From: Desulfocarbo indianensis
GTDB lineage: Bacteria > Desulfobacterota > Desulfarculia > Desulfarculales > Desulfarculaceae
DNA length: 64,000 nt
Reading direction: 5' to 3'
Assembly (NCBI GenBank): GCA_001184205.1
Contig: LBMP01000001.1
Span: 1,206,001-1,270,000 of the forward strand
Shown here: positions 53,032 through 62,705 of the stretch, piece after piece
Position numbering within the stretch: the stretch's first letter is position 1
Layout: the number at the start of each line of letters is the position of its first letter
The notes under the pieces: model-generated
Told to the model about the DNA's origin: nothing
Databases searched by the model: none
The model's input: only the letters and a program-made list of their open reading frames with translations
Position numbers and translations under genes: made by a program

Positions 53032-54213
53032 TTAGCCTTTATGGTCGGCCCCTTGTTTTTCGTTTTGAGACATTTTTTGAGACATTTCTTCCGCGACTTC
53101 GAGGACCTTCTCCCATTGCAGCAGCTCCATGGTGCTGCGCGTGTCCGAATAATAGCCCTCCAAATAGATCTCGGTGGTGGCCTGGCGCCTGTGCCTCAGC
53201 ATCTGTTGCACACGCTTCATGCCGACCTTCTGGATGTCGTTGAGGTACTTGGCCGCAGTGTGGCGGATGTCGTGGTATCCGAAAGTCTCAACGCCGGCCT
53301 GCTCGCATAGGCCGGGCATCCTCTTTTCCCTGGGCTCCCCTTTCCGGGTCATCCACTTTCGGGTGTAGCCAACCAATAGCCTGTGGGCGCGCTGCTCTCC
53401 GATCAGGTTGTTGCCGCGATCATCCGGCTCGTAATAGCGGGGGAACACATAGGGGCTGGACGGATCCCGGTGCTTTTTCCAGACCTCGGTGAGCAGGGAG
53501 TGAAGATCGTCATTCATCCATAGCCGCTCGTAGGACATGGCGCCGTCCCGGTTTTTACGGGTGCCCAGGCGCACCCAACGCTCGGTAAGGTTCACGTCTT
53601 CGGCCCATGTCCAGCGCAGCACCTCGCCGCGGCGGCCGGCGGTGTGCCAATAGGCGGCCAGCATGGCTTTCTCCGGCATGGGCGCGGCCATGATTACCAG
53701 GTAGGTGTCTTGAACCGGTATGAGCCGGCGGGCCTTCTTGGTGTGGGGCTTTTGTTTGATCGGCCCAGTGGGGTCATGCAGTATGCCGTGCACGTCCCGC
53801 AGCCAGGAATAGAAAGCCTTGAGGTTTTTCCTGTCCTTGTTGGCGGCGTTGTTGGAGGCATCCCTGGCGCGGCGCTCCAGATAGTCGCTGACCAGCAGCG
53901 GGGTGACGTCGGCCGGCAGCGTCTGATCTCCGGCGAAGGCCACGAAGCGCATCAGGCAGGAACGTTTTTCGTGGTAGGTGCGGTGGGTGAATTGGGTTTC
54001 GGCCCAGTCCAGGTATCTACCGCTCAGCTCGTACAGGCCGAGGGAAGTGCTTGTGTTCTGTGGTTGAGCCAGCCGAGCCTTTACCGCTTCTATTTTGTCC
54101 CTTACGGCGTTCTTGGCGTCGGCCTTGAGGCGGAAGGTTCCCTGGATTTGATAGGTCACGCCTTCCACCTGGGCCCGGGCGCGCCAGCCGTATTTGGTCT
54201 TCCAAATAGCCAT
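53032..54213 (-). CDS. int: Phage/island tyrosine recombinase (integrase)
   Basis: 393 residues, ATG preceded by GGAG. The N-terminus (MAIWKTKYGWRARAQVEGVTYQ) is an AP2-like arm-binding region; a SAM-like core-binding domain follows (~60-165). The catalytic domain has Arg in AGRRGEVLRW, HDIRH (HxxR), His in LRHRR and Tyr in YLEGYYSD. Such integrases use tRNA genes; its 3' end abuts tRNA-Glu, as expected for an island at its left attachment site. All catalytic residues are present, so it may be active. Confidence 0.93.
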   Translation of the reverse strand: MAIWKTKYGWRARAQVEGVTYQIQGTFRLKADAKNAVRDKIEAVKARLAQPQNTSTSLGLYELSGRYLDWAETQFTHRTYHEKRSCLMRFVAFAGDQTLPADVTPLLVSDYLERRARDASNNAANKDRKNLKAFYSWLRDVHGILHDPTGPIKQKPHTKKARRLIPVQDTYLVIMAAPMPEKAMLAAYWHTAGRRGEVLRWTWAEDVNLTERWVRLGTRKNRDGAMSYERLWMNDDLHSLLTEVWKKHRDPSSPYVFPRYYEPDDRGNNLIGEQRAHRLLVGYTRKWMTRKGEPREKRMPGLCEQAGVETFGYHDIRHTAAKYLNDIQKVGMKRVQQMLRHRRQATTEIYLEGYYSDTRSTMELLQWEKVLEVAEEMSQKMSQNEKQGADHKG

Positions 54214-54388
54214 TAAGCTGCTCCAGGCTCATGCGCCTGGGTGCGCGCGGCCCGTTTCCCAGGCGGATGGATGGAAGATCGCCGGTCCGCATTTTCTCGC
54301 GCACCCGCTCCGGGTGTAGCTGCAGAATGCTGGCCACCTGGTTCACGTTCAGGAGTGTTGGCGGATTGTCCAAAGAAGAAGCGCCCAC
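54017..54388 (-). CDS. Excisionase-like helix-turn-helix protein overlapping int
   Basis: 123 residues from a GTG at 54388 with GGAGGA upstream. Residues ~10-60 are a helix-turn-helix of the excisionase/MerR type (LLNVNQVASILQLHPERVREKMRTG then LPSIRLG). The C-terminal ~65 residues are basic, low-complexity and overlap the integrase 5' end by 197 nt in another frame, so they may be a read-through tail. It is well placed to direct excision or regulate int. Confidence 0.65.
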   Translation of the reverse strand: MGASSLDNPPTLLNVNQVASILQLHPERVREKMRTGDLPSIRLGNGPRAPRRMSLEQLNGYLEDQIRLARPGPGGRRDLSNPGNLPPQGRRQERRKGQNRSGKGSAGSTTEHKHFPRPVRAER

Positions 54389-54501
54389 CCCGGAATCCTC
54401 CGAGGGCTATTGGGCGCTCTGGGCTAGGTCGCAAGGCCATGCTACCTCACCAGCGGCGGCCGATCAAGGCAAAATGCTCATTTGTTTTGTGACGGCAATC
54501 A

Positions 54502-55679
54502 CCTGACAGTTTAGGCTTACAAGGTTGGTGGCCATGCCACCTCCAGTCGGGTTAGAAGAAGTGTTGGTGAAGCACTTCAGACCCAAGGAGGAAAGGACAT
54601 GACCACCGAAAAGAAGGTAGCACGAAGAAGGCTGAGCCTGCTAGAGCTTGCGGCAGACATGAAAAACGTAAGCCGTGCCTGCAAGATCATGGGCTACTCC
54701 CGCCAGCAATTCTACGAGATACGCCGAACTACCAGACCTATGGAGCCAAGGGCCTGGTGGACCGCCTTCCCGGCCCCAGAGGGCCCCATCCCAACAGGGT
54801 GTCCGAGGAGATCGAGAGGCCATCCTGGAGCACAGCCTGGACCACCCCAGCCATGGCTGCCTGCGGGTGGCCGAGGAACTGGCCCTGAAGGTCGTGCAGG
54901 TGAGCTCAGGGGGCGTGCGGGGCGTCTGGTCAAGGCACCAGCTCTTGACCCGTCACGAGCGTCTGCTGCGTTTGGAGAAGACGGTCTCGAAAAGCAAGAT
55001 CGAGCTGAGTGAGGAGCAGGTGGTGCTCTTGGAGCGCTTCAGCCCGGAATTCAGGGAGCGGCACATAGAAACCAAGGGAGTGGGCGACCTTGTGGCCGTG
55101 GACACTTTTTTCGTGGGCACGCTCAAGGGTGTAGGCAAGGTGTATTTGCAGACGGTTATCGACTGCCACAGCCGCCATGCCTGGGGCAGGCTGTACACCA
55201 GCAAGCTGCCGGTGACGGCTGTCCACGTGCTCAACACCGATGTGCTGCCCTTCTTTGATCAGCACGGCGTCCAGGTGCGGACCATTCTCAGCGACAACGG
55301 CCGGGAGTATTGCGGCCGCCCGGACCGGCATCCTTACGAACTGTTCCTGCAGCTTGAGGGCATCGAGCACCGCACAACCAAGGTGCGGCGGCCCCAATCC
55401 AACGGCTTCGTGGAGCGTCTCCACCGCACCCTTCTGGACGAGCATTTCCGCATCATGGGGCGCAAGAAGTGGTACGAAACCTTGGAAGAGATGCAGAAAG
55501 ACCTGGAGGCCTACCTGGTCATCTACAACACCAAACGGCCTCACCAAGGCCGCAATATGAATGGGAGGACGCCTCTGAAGGCCTTCCTGGACGGATTGAA
55601 GGACTTGAAACCAGAACCCGAAAAGAACAAGACTAAAAAGGCTGCCTAACAAACATCCCGGTGGGAGGCGACTGTCAGG
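54502..55679 (+). mobile_element. IS481-type insertion sequence, degenerate
   Basis: Bounded by CCTGACAGT (54502-54510) and its complement ACTGTCAGG (55671-55679), 1178 bp apart. Only the first nine bp of the inverted repeats are perfect. The single transposase frame inside is broken. Flanking bases do not show an obvious target duplication. It lies between the excisionase-like gene and hsdR. Confidence 0.7.
54599..55649 (+). pseudogene. IS481-type transposase with two frameshifts
   Basis: The N-terminus MTTEKKVARRRLSLLELAAD reads an HTH domain (ACKIMGYSRQQFYEIRR). One missing base near 54729 shifts the frame, giving NYQTYGAKGLVDRLPGPRG in the next frame, and a second near 54810 shifts it again. 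The remaining frame (to 55649) carries the DDE residues: VAVDTFF, ILSDNGREYCG and VERLHRTLLDE. Restored length is about 350 residues, normal for the family. Not functional as read. Confidence 0.85.
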
Positions 55680-56182
55680 CGAATACCATCACTGTACACA
55701 CTGCCCTATGTTAACGGTGGCTTCTTCGTGCTTAATCTTCCATTCAAGTTCTCTGGAATTATGTATAAAATGATTTGGCCTAAAGTTTTTAGGGGCCAAC
55801 ATCCAATTGGCGATTGGATTTGTTACATCTCTAGCGGAATTCGTTGAACATCTGCACAGATAAATGGACTCCCCCCTCCAGGCTAAAATACTTGGCAAAG
55901 GTTGAATTATTGAACGTAGCACCAGTTTGAAACCTGTAGAACCTCTCTCTCGAAAATAAGGGCTTCGAGAACAGCCCAGGAGATCGGGTTGCGCCGATAA
56001 CTACACAGTTGACCATGGGGTATACATGAAATAATTTGTGGGGGGCAGGGAAAACCGTTCTCTGGGGGGAAACTGTGGCAAGCTCCTTAACCCACTAGTT
56101 CCGATATCAATCACTGCAAATATGGATTATGCAATAAACCTTGAGGATCATTGCACTCACAAGGGGAACTGATTAGGAAACG
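55680..56182. other. AT-richer spacer upstream of hsdR
   Basis: 503 bp of lower GC with frames on the minus strand that have no recognisable protein or ribosome binding site. Presumably carries the hsdR promoter; a strong candidate was not found. Could be scar DNA from the neighbouring IS. Confidence 0.4.
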
Positions 56183-59100
56183 ATGACCGAACAAGAACTC
56201 GAACAAGCACTGATCGGCAAACTGACCGATCTCAAATACACCCACCGCCCCGACATCCACGACCGTGCCGCCCTTGAAAGCAACTTCCGCAACCACTTCC
56301 AGGCACTCAACCGCGTCCAGCTCACCGACGGGGAATTCAAGCGCCTCCTCGACGAGATCATCACCCCCGACGTCTTCTCCGCCGCGACCCTGCTCCGCGA
56401 GATCAACAGCTTCACCCGCGACGACGGCACCCCGCTCAACTACACCCTCGTCAACATCAAGGACTGGTGCAAAAACACCTTCGAGGTCGTCAACCAGCTC
56501 CGCATCAACACCGAAAACAGCTTCCAACGCTACGACGTGATGCTGCTTATCAACGGCATCCCCACTGCCCAGATCGAACTCAAGGCCCTCGGCATCAGCC
56601 CCCGCCGGGCCATGCAGCAGATAGTCGACTATAAAAAAGACCCCGGCAACGGCTATACCAAGACCCTGCTCTGCTTCGTCCAGCTCTTCATCGTCTCCAA
56701 CCGGACCGAGACCTATTACTTCGCCAATAACAACGACCGCCATTTCGCCTTCGACGCCGATGAAAACTTCCTGCCCATCTACCAGCACGCCGCCGAAGAC
56801 AACACCAAGATCACTCACCTCGACGATTTCGCCGAGTACTTCCTGCCCAAGTGCACTCTCGCCACTACCATCAGCCGCTACATGGTCCTCGTCGCCTCCG
56901 AGCAGAAGATGCTCATGATGCGCCCCTACCAGGTTTACGCCGTCGAGGCCATCGACCAGTGCATCCGCGAAAACCGCGGCAACGGCTACATCTGGCATAC
57001 CACCGGCTCGGGCAAGACCCTCACCTCCTTCAAGGCCTCCACGCTCCTCAAACTCAACCCCGACATCCACAAGTGCCTCTTCGTCGTCGACCGCAAAGAC
57101 CTCGACCGCCAGACCCGCGAAGAGTTCAACCGCTTCCAGGAAGGCTGCGTCGAGGAAAACACCAACACCGCTGCGCTCGTCCGCCGCCTCGTCTCCGACG
57201 ACTACGCCGACAAGGTCATCGTCACCACCATCCAAAAGCTCGGCCTCGCCCTCGGCGAAAACAGCAAACGCAACAAAAAACGCGCGCAGCGAGGCCGAAC
57301 CACCTACAGCGCCCAACTCGCCACCCTCAGCGACAAGCGCATGGTCTTCATCTTCGACGAGTGCCACCGTTCCCAGTTCGGCCAGACCCACCAGACCATC
57401 AAGAACTTCTTCCCCAAGGCCCAACTCTTCGGCTTCACCGGCACGCCGATCTTTACCGAAAACGCCACCGCCCGGCAAATCGATGGCAACGTCCAGACCC
57501 TCCGCACCACCCAGGACCTTTTTCAGAGCGAACTCCACGCCTACACCATCACCCACGCCATCGAAGACAAAAACGTCCTTCGCTTCCACGTGGATTACTT
57601 CAAGTCCGACGGCGAAAACCCGCCCAGGCCCGGCGAAACCCTCGCAAAACTCGCCGTCATCGACGCCATCCTCGCCAAGCACGACGCCGCCACCGGCGAG
57701 CGCCGCTTCAACGCGCTCTTTGCCACCGCCTCGATCAACGACGCCATCGAGTACCACAAGCTTTTCAAGCAGGTCCAGGCCGAGCGCCAGGCCGGCGATC
57801 CCGACTTCGTCCCCCTCAAGGTCGCCGCAGTCTTCTCACCGCCCGCCGAGGGCAACAAGGATGTCCAGCAGCTCCAGGAAGACCTGCCCCAGGAACTCGC
57901 AGACAACCAGCAGGAGCCGAAGAAGAAAAAGAAAGCCCTCAAGGCCATCATCGCCGATTATAACGCCCGCTACGGCACGAATCACTCCATCGACGAGTTC
58001 GACGCCTATTACCAGGACGTCCAGAAACGCATCAAGGACCAGCAATACCCCAACCGCGACCTCCCTCAAAAGGGCGCGGAAAAGATCGACATCACCATCG
58101 TCGTCGATATGCTCCTGACCGGCTTCGACGCCAAATACCTCAACACCCTTTACGTCGATAAAAACCTCAAGCACCATGGCCTCATCCAGGCTTTCTCCCG
58201 AACCAACCGCGTGCTCAACGCCGCCAAGCCCTACGGCCACATCCTCGACTTCCGCGGCCAGCGGGACAGAGTTGATGAAGCCATCACCTTGTTCTCCGGC
58301 GCGCGAGCCGAACAGGCGAAGGAAATCTGGCTGGTAGAAGAAGCCCCCGTGGTGATCGAACAACTCAAGGCCGCCAGGCGGAAACTGGACGACTTCCTCA
58401 AGTCCCAGGGCCTCGCACCGCGCCCCGAAGCCGTCCCCAACCTCAAGGGCGACGACGCCCGCGCCGCCTTTGTCAGGCAATTCAAAGAGGTCCAGCGCCT
58501 CACCACCCAGCTCGACCAGTACACCGACCTCACCGGCGAGCAGCGTCAAGAGATCGAGCGGACGCTCCCCAGGGACGACGCCCGCGCCTTCCGCGGCGTT
58601 TACCTGGAAACCGCCAAACGCCTCAAAGCCAGACAGGACAAGGCCGGCGGCGGCGACAGCGCCACGCAGGAGGCGATCGACCAGCTCGATTTCGAGTTCG
58701 TGCTCTTCGCCTCGGCCGACATCGACTACGACTACATCATGAACCTCATCGCCCGCTTCAGCGGCCAGCCGCCGAGCCAGCAGGAAATGAACCGCGATCA
58801 GCTCATCAGCCTCATCCGTTCCGACGCCAAGTTCATGGACGAACTCGACGAGATCACCGAATACGTCCGGACGCTGGAAACCGGCCGACCCCTCACCGAG
58901 GAAGAAGTCCGGAGCGGCTACCAGCGCTTCAAGGACCAGCGCCACGCCGACGAGCTCGCCGCCGTCGCGGGCAAGCACGGCCTGACCAACCAGGCGCTGC
59001 AAGACTTTGTGGACGCCATCCTCGACCGCATGATCTTCGACGGCGAGCAGCTCACCGACCTCATGGAGCCCCTGGATCTGGGCTGGCGCGAACGCCGCGA

Positions 59101-59194
59101 AAAGGAACTGGCCCTGATGGACGATCTTTTGCCCCTCCTGAAGAAACGCGCCGCCGGCCGCACCATCTCCGGCCTGAACGCATACGAGCAATGA
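56183..59194 (+). CDS. hsdR: Type I restriction enzyme R subunit
   Basis: 1003 residues, start after TTAGGAAACG. The N-terminal PD-(D/E)xK nuclease motif is YDVMLLINGIPTAQIELK (~115-133). The SF2 translocase has HTTGSGKTLTSF (Walker A), VFIFDECHRSQFG (DEAD-box-like II) and GFTGTPIF; later DITIVVDMLLTGFDAKYLN and AFSRTNRVLN are helicase V-VI. The C-terminal part is helical. HsdR cleaves DNA after ATP-driven translocation. Codon use is strongly C-ending, unlike the AT-rich stretch before it, suggesting transfer. Confidence 0.97.
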   Translation: MTEQELEQALIGKLTDLKYTHRPDIHDRAALESNFRNHFQALNRVQLTDGEFKRLLDEIITPDVFSAATLLREINSFTRDDGTPLNYTLVNIKDWCKNTFEVVNQLRINTENSFQRYDVMLLINGIPTAQIELKALGISPRRAMQQIVDYKKDPGNGYTKTLLCFVQLFIVSNRTETYYFANNNDRHFAFDADENFLPIYQHAAEDNTKITHLDDFAEYFLPKCTLATTISRYMVLVASEQKMLMMRPYQVYAVEAIDQCIRENRGNGYIWHTTGSGKTLTSFKASTLLKLNPDIHKCLFVVDRKDLDRQTREEFNRFQEGCVEENTNTAALVRRLVSDDYADKVIVTTIQKLGLALGENSKRNKKRAQRGRTTYSAQLATLSDKRMVFIFDECHRSQFGQTHQTIKNFFPKAQLFGFTGTPIFTENATARQIDGNVQTLRTTQDLFQSELHAYTITHAIEDKNVLRFHVDYFKSDGENPPRPGETLAKLAVIDAILAKHDAATGERRFNALFATASINDAIEYHKLFKQVQAERQAGDPDFVPLKVAAVFSPPAEGNKDVQQLQEDLPQELADNQQEPKKKKKALKAIIADYNARYGTNHSIDEFDAYYQDVQKRIKDQQYPNRDLPQKGAEKIDITIVVDMLLTGFDAKYLNTLYVDKNLKHHGLIQAFSRTNRVLNAAKPYGHILDFRGQRDRVDEAITLFSGARAEQAKEIWLVEEAPVVIEQLKAARRKLDDFLKSQGLAPRPEAVPNLKGDDARAAFVRQFKEVQRLTTQLDQYTDLTGEQRQEIERTLPRDDARAFRGVYLETAKRLKARQDKAGGGDSATQEAIDQLDFEFVLFASADIDYDYIMNLIARFSGQPPSQQEMNRDQLISLIRSDAKFMDELDEITEYVRTLETGRPLTEEEVRSGYQRFKDQRHADELAAVAGKHGLTNQALQDFVDAILDRMIFDGEQLTDLMEPLDLGWRERREKELALMDDLLPLLKKRAAGRTISGLNAYEQ

Positions 59195-59204
59195 AGCTAA
59201 AACG

Positions 59205-60446
59205 ATGAAGAAGAAGAGCAAACGCACATCGACGCCGAAACTGCGGTTTCCGGAGTTCAGGAAAGAGCCGGGGTGGGAGGAAAAGCCGCTTGGCGACTTT
59301 TTAACCGAAAGTAGATTACTTGGTAGCAAAGGGAATGTTGCCAAGAAAATCACCGTCAAGCTCTGGGGAAATGGAGTATTCGAGAAGAATGAAGCAGTTC
59401 AAGGCAGCATCCACACTCAGTATTTCCGGCGCAAAGCGGGGCAGTTTGTTTACAGCAAACTTGATTTCCTTAATCAAGCCTTCGGTATTATTCCACCCGC
59501 TTTGGACAATTATGAATCAACAGTTGATTTGCCGTGTTTTGATATCGCCGATAGGCTAAATTCTGTGTTCTTGCTTGAATATGTTAAGCGAAAAGATTTT
59601 TACGAGAGGCTGGGCGAAACTGCCGACGGCAGCAGAAAAGCGAAACGAATTCATGCCGAAACATTTCTCTCGTTCCCAATTGCGTTGCCCTCCCTTCCCG
59701 AGCAGCATAAGATCGCCGAGTGTCTGAGTTCGCTGGACGGGTTGATCACCGCCGAGGGCCGCACGCTGGAGGCGCTCAAGACCCACAAGCGCGGCCTGAT
59801 GCAGCAACTCTTCCCCCAACCCGGCCAAACCCAAACCCGCCTCCGCTTCCCCGAGTTTGAAGGGGCTGGGGAGTGGGAAACGTTGCCGCTTGGTCGAGTC
59901 GCCGAAGTTGCGTCCGGTCAAGTTGATCCTACGGAGTCGCCATATTGCGACTTACCACACGTGGGCGGCGAGAACATCGAGAGCCACACCGGCACTATCA
60001 GAGACGTAAAAACAGCAAAAGAACTTGATCTCGTCAGTGGCAAATACGCCTTTGATGAAAATGACGTACTCTACTCAAAGATTCGACCCGCCTTGAACAA
60101 GGTAGCCGCCCCTGATTTCAAGGGGATTTGCAGCGCCGATATTTACCCGATACGTCCATCTAATCGCGAGTTACGTCGGGAGTACCTCGTCTATCTACTC
60201 CTGTCTGAAGGGTTTTTGGAGCATGCGATAAAGCACTCCGATAGAAGCAAAATCCCTAAGGTTAATCGTGACACTCTGTTGTCATACTCGATCTCACTCC
60301 CAACCCCCGTCGAGCAGCAACGCATCGCCGACTGCCTCACCGCCCTCGACGACCGGATCGCCGCGCAGGCGGCGAAGATCGAATCCCTGAAGACCCACAA
60401 GCGCGGCCTGATGCAGCAGCTCTTCCCCGCGCCGGAGGTGTCCTGA
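59205..60446 (+). CDS. hsdS: Type I restriction-modification specificity subunit
   Basis: 413 residues, starting 10 nt after the hsdR stop. Two target-recognition domains (~20-180 and ~225-380) are each followed by the conserved helical spacer, seen as PSLPEQHKIAECLSSLDGLI and PTPVEQQRIADCLTALDDRI, and both end LKTHKRGLMQQLFP. This repeat makes the pseudo-symmetric HsdS shape. The two domains read half of a bipartite DNA site each; the target cannot be predicted. The TRD1 region is lower in GC than its flanks, as usual for exchangeable TRDs. Confidence 0.95.
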   Translation: MKKKSKRTSTPKLRFPEFRKEPGWEEKPLGDFLTESRLLGSKGNVAKKITVKLWGNGVFEKNEAVQGSIHTQYFRRKAGQFVYSKLDFLNQAFGIIPPALDNYESTVDLPCFDIADRLNSVFLLEYVKRKDFYERLGETADGSRKAKRIHAETFLSFPIALPSLPEQHKIAECLSSLDGLITAEGRTLEALKTHKRGLMQQLFPQPGQTQTRLRFPEFEGAGEWETLPLGRVAEVASGQVDPTESPYCDLPHVGGENIESHTGTIRDVKTAKELDLVSGKYAFDENDVLYSKIRPALNKVAAPDFKGICSADIYPIRPSNRELRREYLVYLLLSEGFLEHAIKHSDRSKIPKVNRDTLLSYSISLPTPVEQQRIADCLTALDDRIAAQAAKIESLKTHKRGLMQQLFPAPEVS

Positions 60447-60450
60447 CATC

Positions 60451-60956
60451 ATGAACGACCTGATTCTTTACGCCACCGAAGAAGGCCGAAGCCGGATTCA
60501 GTTGCGTGCGGACCAGAACACGGTCTGGCTGACGCAGTTGGAGATGGCGGAACTCTTCGACGCCACCAAACAGAACATTTCCCCGCACCTGAAGAACATC
60601 TTCGAGGACGGGGAGTTGGATCCGGATTCAGTTGTCAAGGGATCCTTGACAGCTCCCGCCGATGGCAAGCGGTACAAGACACTGCTTTACAATCTGGACG
60701 CCATACTGGCCGTGGGATACCGGGTGCGCTCGCCCCGGGGGGTGCAGTTCCGGCGCTGGGCTTCGACTGTCCTCAAGGATTTCCCCTGCTCAGCCACGCG
60801 GGGTCTGTCAGCCATGAGCAAATGAAGAAGCACACCTCCGCGCTGTACTTGGAATATGACCAGCAGCGCAAAATAGAGGAAGCGAAAGAAGCCGACCTGC
60901 AAGACGATGCCGAGCTGAAAGCTCTTGAAGCTAAGATCGCGAAACGAAAACAGTGA
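60451..60956 (+). pseudogene. RhuM-family gene, frameshifted and internally deleted
   Basis: The first 110 residues (TVWLTQLEMAELFDATKQNIS, GVQFRRWASTVLKDF) match the RhuM family. At about 60780 the frame breaks to a stop at 60823-60825, while the next frame continues as SHAGSVSHEQMKKHTSALYL to a TGA at 60954-60956, which resembles the family's C-terminus. Intact RhuM proteins are about 300 residues or longer, so roughly half is gone. It sits between hsdS and hsdM, a common location for RhuM. Intact function is unlikely. Confidence 0.75.
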
Positions 60957-60975
60957 GCAGGAACAAGAAGAAACC

Positions 60976-62595
60976 ATGACCGAAAACGACCAGAAACAAC
61001 TGGGCAAAATCCTCTGGAACATCGCCGACCAACTGCGCGGCGCGATGAACGCGGACGACTTCCGCGATTACATGCTCGCGTTTCTGTTCCTGCGCTATCT
61101 CTCGGACAATTACGAGCAGGCGGCGAAGAAGGAACTGGGGCGGGACTACCCCGATCCGGATGCGGTGGGCAACGGCGGCCGGACGCCGCTGTCGGTGTGG
61201 TACCACGACAACCCCGGCGACATCGCCGCGTTCGAAAAGCAGATGCGCCGCAAGGCCCACTACGTCATTAAACCAAATCATCTGTGGGCGAACATCGCTA
61301 ACCTGGCCCGGACGCAGCACAAGGAACTGCTGAACACGCTGCAGGAGGGTTTCTCGTACATCGAGAACGAATCGTTTGAAAGCACCTTCTCCGGGCTGTT
61401 CTCGGAGATCAACCTCAGCTCGGAGAAGCTGGGCAAGACCTACCAGATCCGTAACGATAAACTCTGCGCGATCATCACCAAGATCGCCGAGGGGCTGGCC
61501 AAGTTCTCGACCGATTCCGACACGCTGGGCGACGCCTATGAATACCTGATCGGCGAGTTCGCCGCCGGGTCGGGCAAGAAGGCGGGGGAATTCTATACGC
61601 CCCAGCGCATCAGCGACATCCTGTCCGCCATCGTCACCCTCGACGGCCAGGACCCCGCGACCGGCCCCCGCAAGAAGCTGGCCAGCGTGCTGGACTTTGC
61701 CTGCGGGTCGGGATCGCTGTTGCTGAACGTCCGCCACCGCGTGGTCAAAGCCGGGGGCAGCGTCGGCATGATCTACGGCCAGGAGAAGAACATCACGACC
61801 TACAACCTTTGCCGCATGAACATGCTGCTGCACGGGCTGAAGGATTCGGAGTTCGAGATTTACCACGGCGATACGCTGACCAACGACTGGGACATGCTCC
61901 GTGAGCAAAACCCGGCCAAGAAGCCGACCTTCGACGCGGTAGTCGCCAATCCGCCATTCAGCTACCGCTGGGACCCGAACGAGGAGCTCGGCAAAGGCAT
62001 GCGGTTCAAGAACCACGGGCTGGCGCCGAAGAGCGCGGCCGACTTCGCCTTTCTGCTGCACGGGTTTCACTACCTCAAAGATGAGGGCGTGATGGCGATC
62101 ATCCTGCCCCACGGCGTGCTGTTCCGGGGCGGCAAGGAGGCGGCGATCCGCAAGAAGCTGCTCGACGACGGGCACATCGACACGGTGATCGGACTGCCGG
62201 CGAACCTGTTCTACTCGACGGGTATTCCGGTGTGCATTCTCGTGCTCAAGAAGTGCAAGAAACCCGATGACGTACTGATCATCAATGCCGCCGAGCACTT
62301 CGAAAAAGGCAAGCGGCAGAACTATCTGAACCCCGAGCACATCGACAAGATCGTCGACACCTACCGGCAACGCAAGGAAGAGAAGCGGTATTCCCGGCGG
62401 GTCGAGATGGAAGAGATCGAAGAGAACGACTACAACCTGAACATCTCGCGCTATGTCAGCACGGCCAAGCCGGAACCGGAGATAGACCTGAAAGCAACCC
62501 ACGCCGAACTGGTCGAGGCGGAGAAGGAGATCAAGGCGGCCAAGGACAAGCACAACGCGTTTCTCGAAGAACTGGGCCTGCCGCCGTTGCCGTAA
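60976..62595 (+). CDS. hsdM: Type I restriction-modification methyltransferase subunit
   Basis: 539 residues from the ATG at 60976 (the frame is open 17 codons upstream). The N-terminal HsdM domain (LGKILWNIADQLRGAMNADD) is followed by the SAM motif VLDFACGSGSLLLN and the catalytic NPPFSYRW (N6-adenine type), with EFYTPQRISDIL as the family marker. The C-terminus is coiled coil (AEKEIKAAKDKHNAFLEE). With HsdS it methylates host DNA. The order R-S-X-M is less usual than R-M-S. Confidence 0.96.
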   Translation: MTENDQKQLGKILWNIADQLRGAMNADDFRDYMLAFLFLRYLSDNYEQAAKKELGRDYPDPDAVGNGGRTPLSVWYHDNPGDIAAFEKQMRRKAHYVIKPNHLWANIANLARTQHKELLNTLQEGFSYIENESFESTFSGLFSEINLSSEKLGKTYQIRNDKLCAIITKIAEGLAKFSTDSDTLGDAYEYLIGEFAAGSGKKAGEFYTPQRISDILSAIVTLDGQDPATGPRKKLASVLDFACGSGSLLLNVRHRVVKAGGSVGMIYGQEKNITTYNLCRMNMLLHGLKDSEFEIYHGDTLTNDWDMLREQNPAKKPTFDAVVANPPFSYRWDPNEELGKGMRFKNHGLAPKSAADFAFLLHGFHYLKDEGVMAIILPHGVLFRGGKEAAIRKKLLDDGHIDTVIGLPANLFYSTGIPVCILVLKKCKKPDDVLIINAAEHFEKGKRQNYLNPEHIDKIVDTYRQRKEEKRYSRRVEMEEIEENDYNLNISRYVSTAKPEPEIDLKATHAELVEAEKEIKAAKDKHNAFLEELGLPPLP

Positions 62596-62705
62596 AGCTC
62601 TAGGCGAGCTGCTCAAATTGTTAAACCTCATTATAATTAATGGGGCCATGGAATCATCGTTGCTGAAATTTTATTATGCTGAACTCAACGGGGGCCGCTT
62701 TTTAC

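Noticed and set aside
56111-57757. 548-codon minus-strand frame opposite hsdR
   Set aside because: It mirrors the strongly C-ending codons of hsdR; the product is a Val/Gly/Asp-rich shadow with no start site.
60931-62649. 572-codon minus-strand frame opposite hsdM
   Set aside because: Shadow of hsdM, whose motifs are unmistakable.
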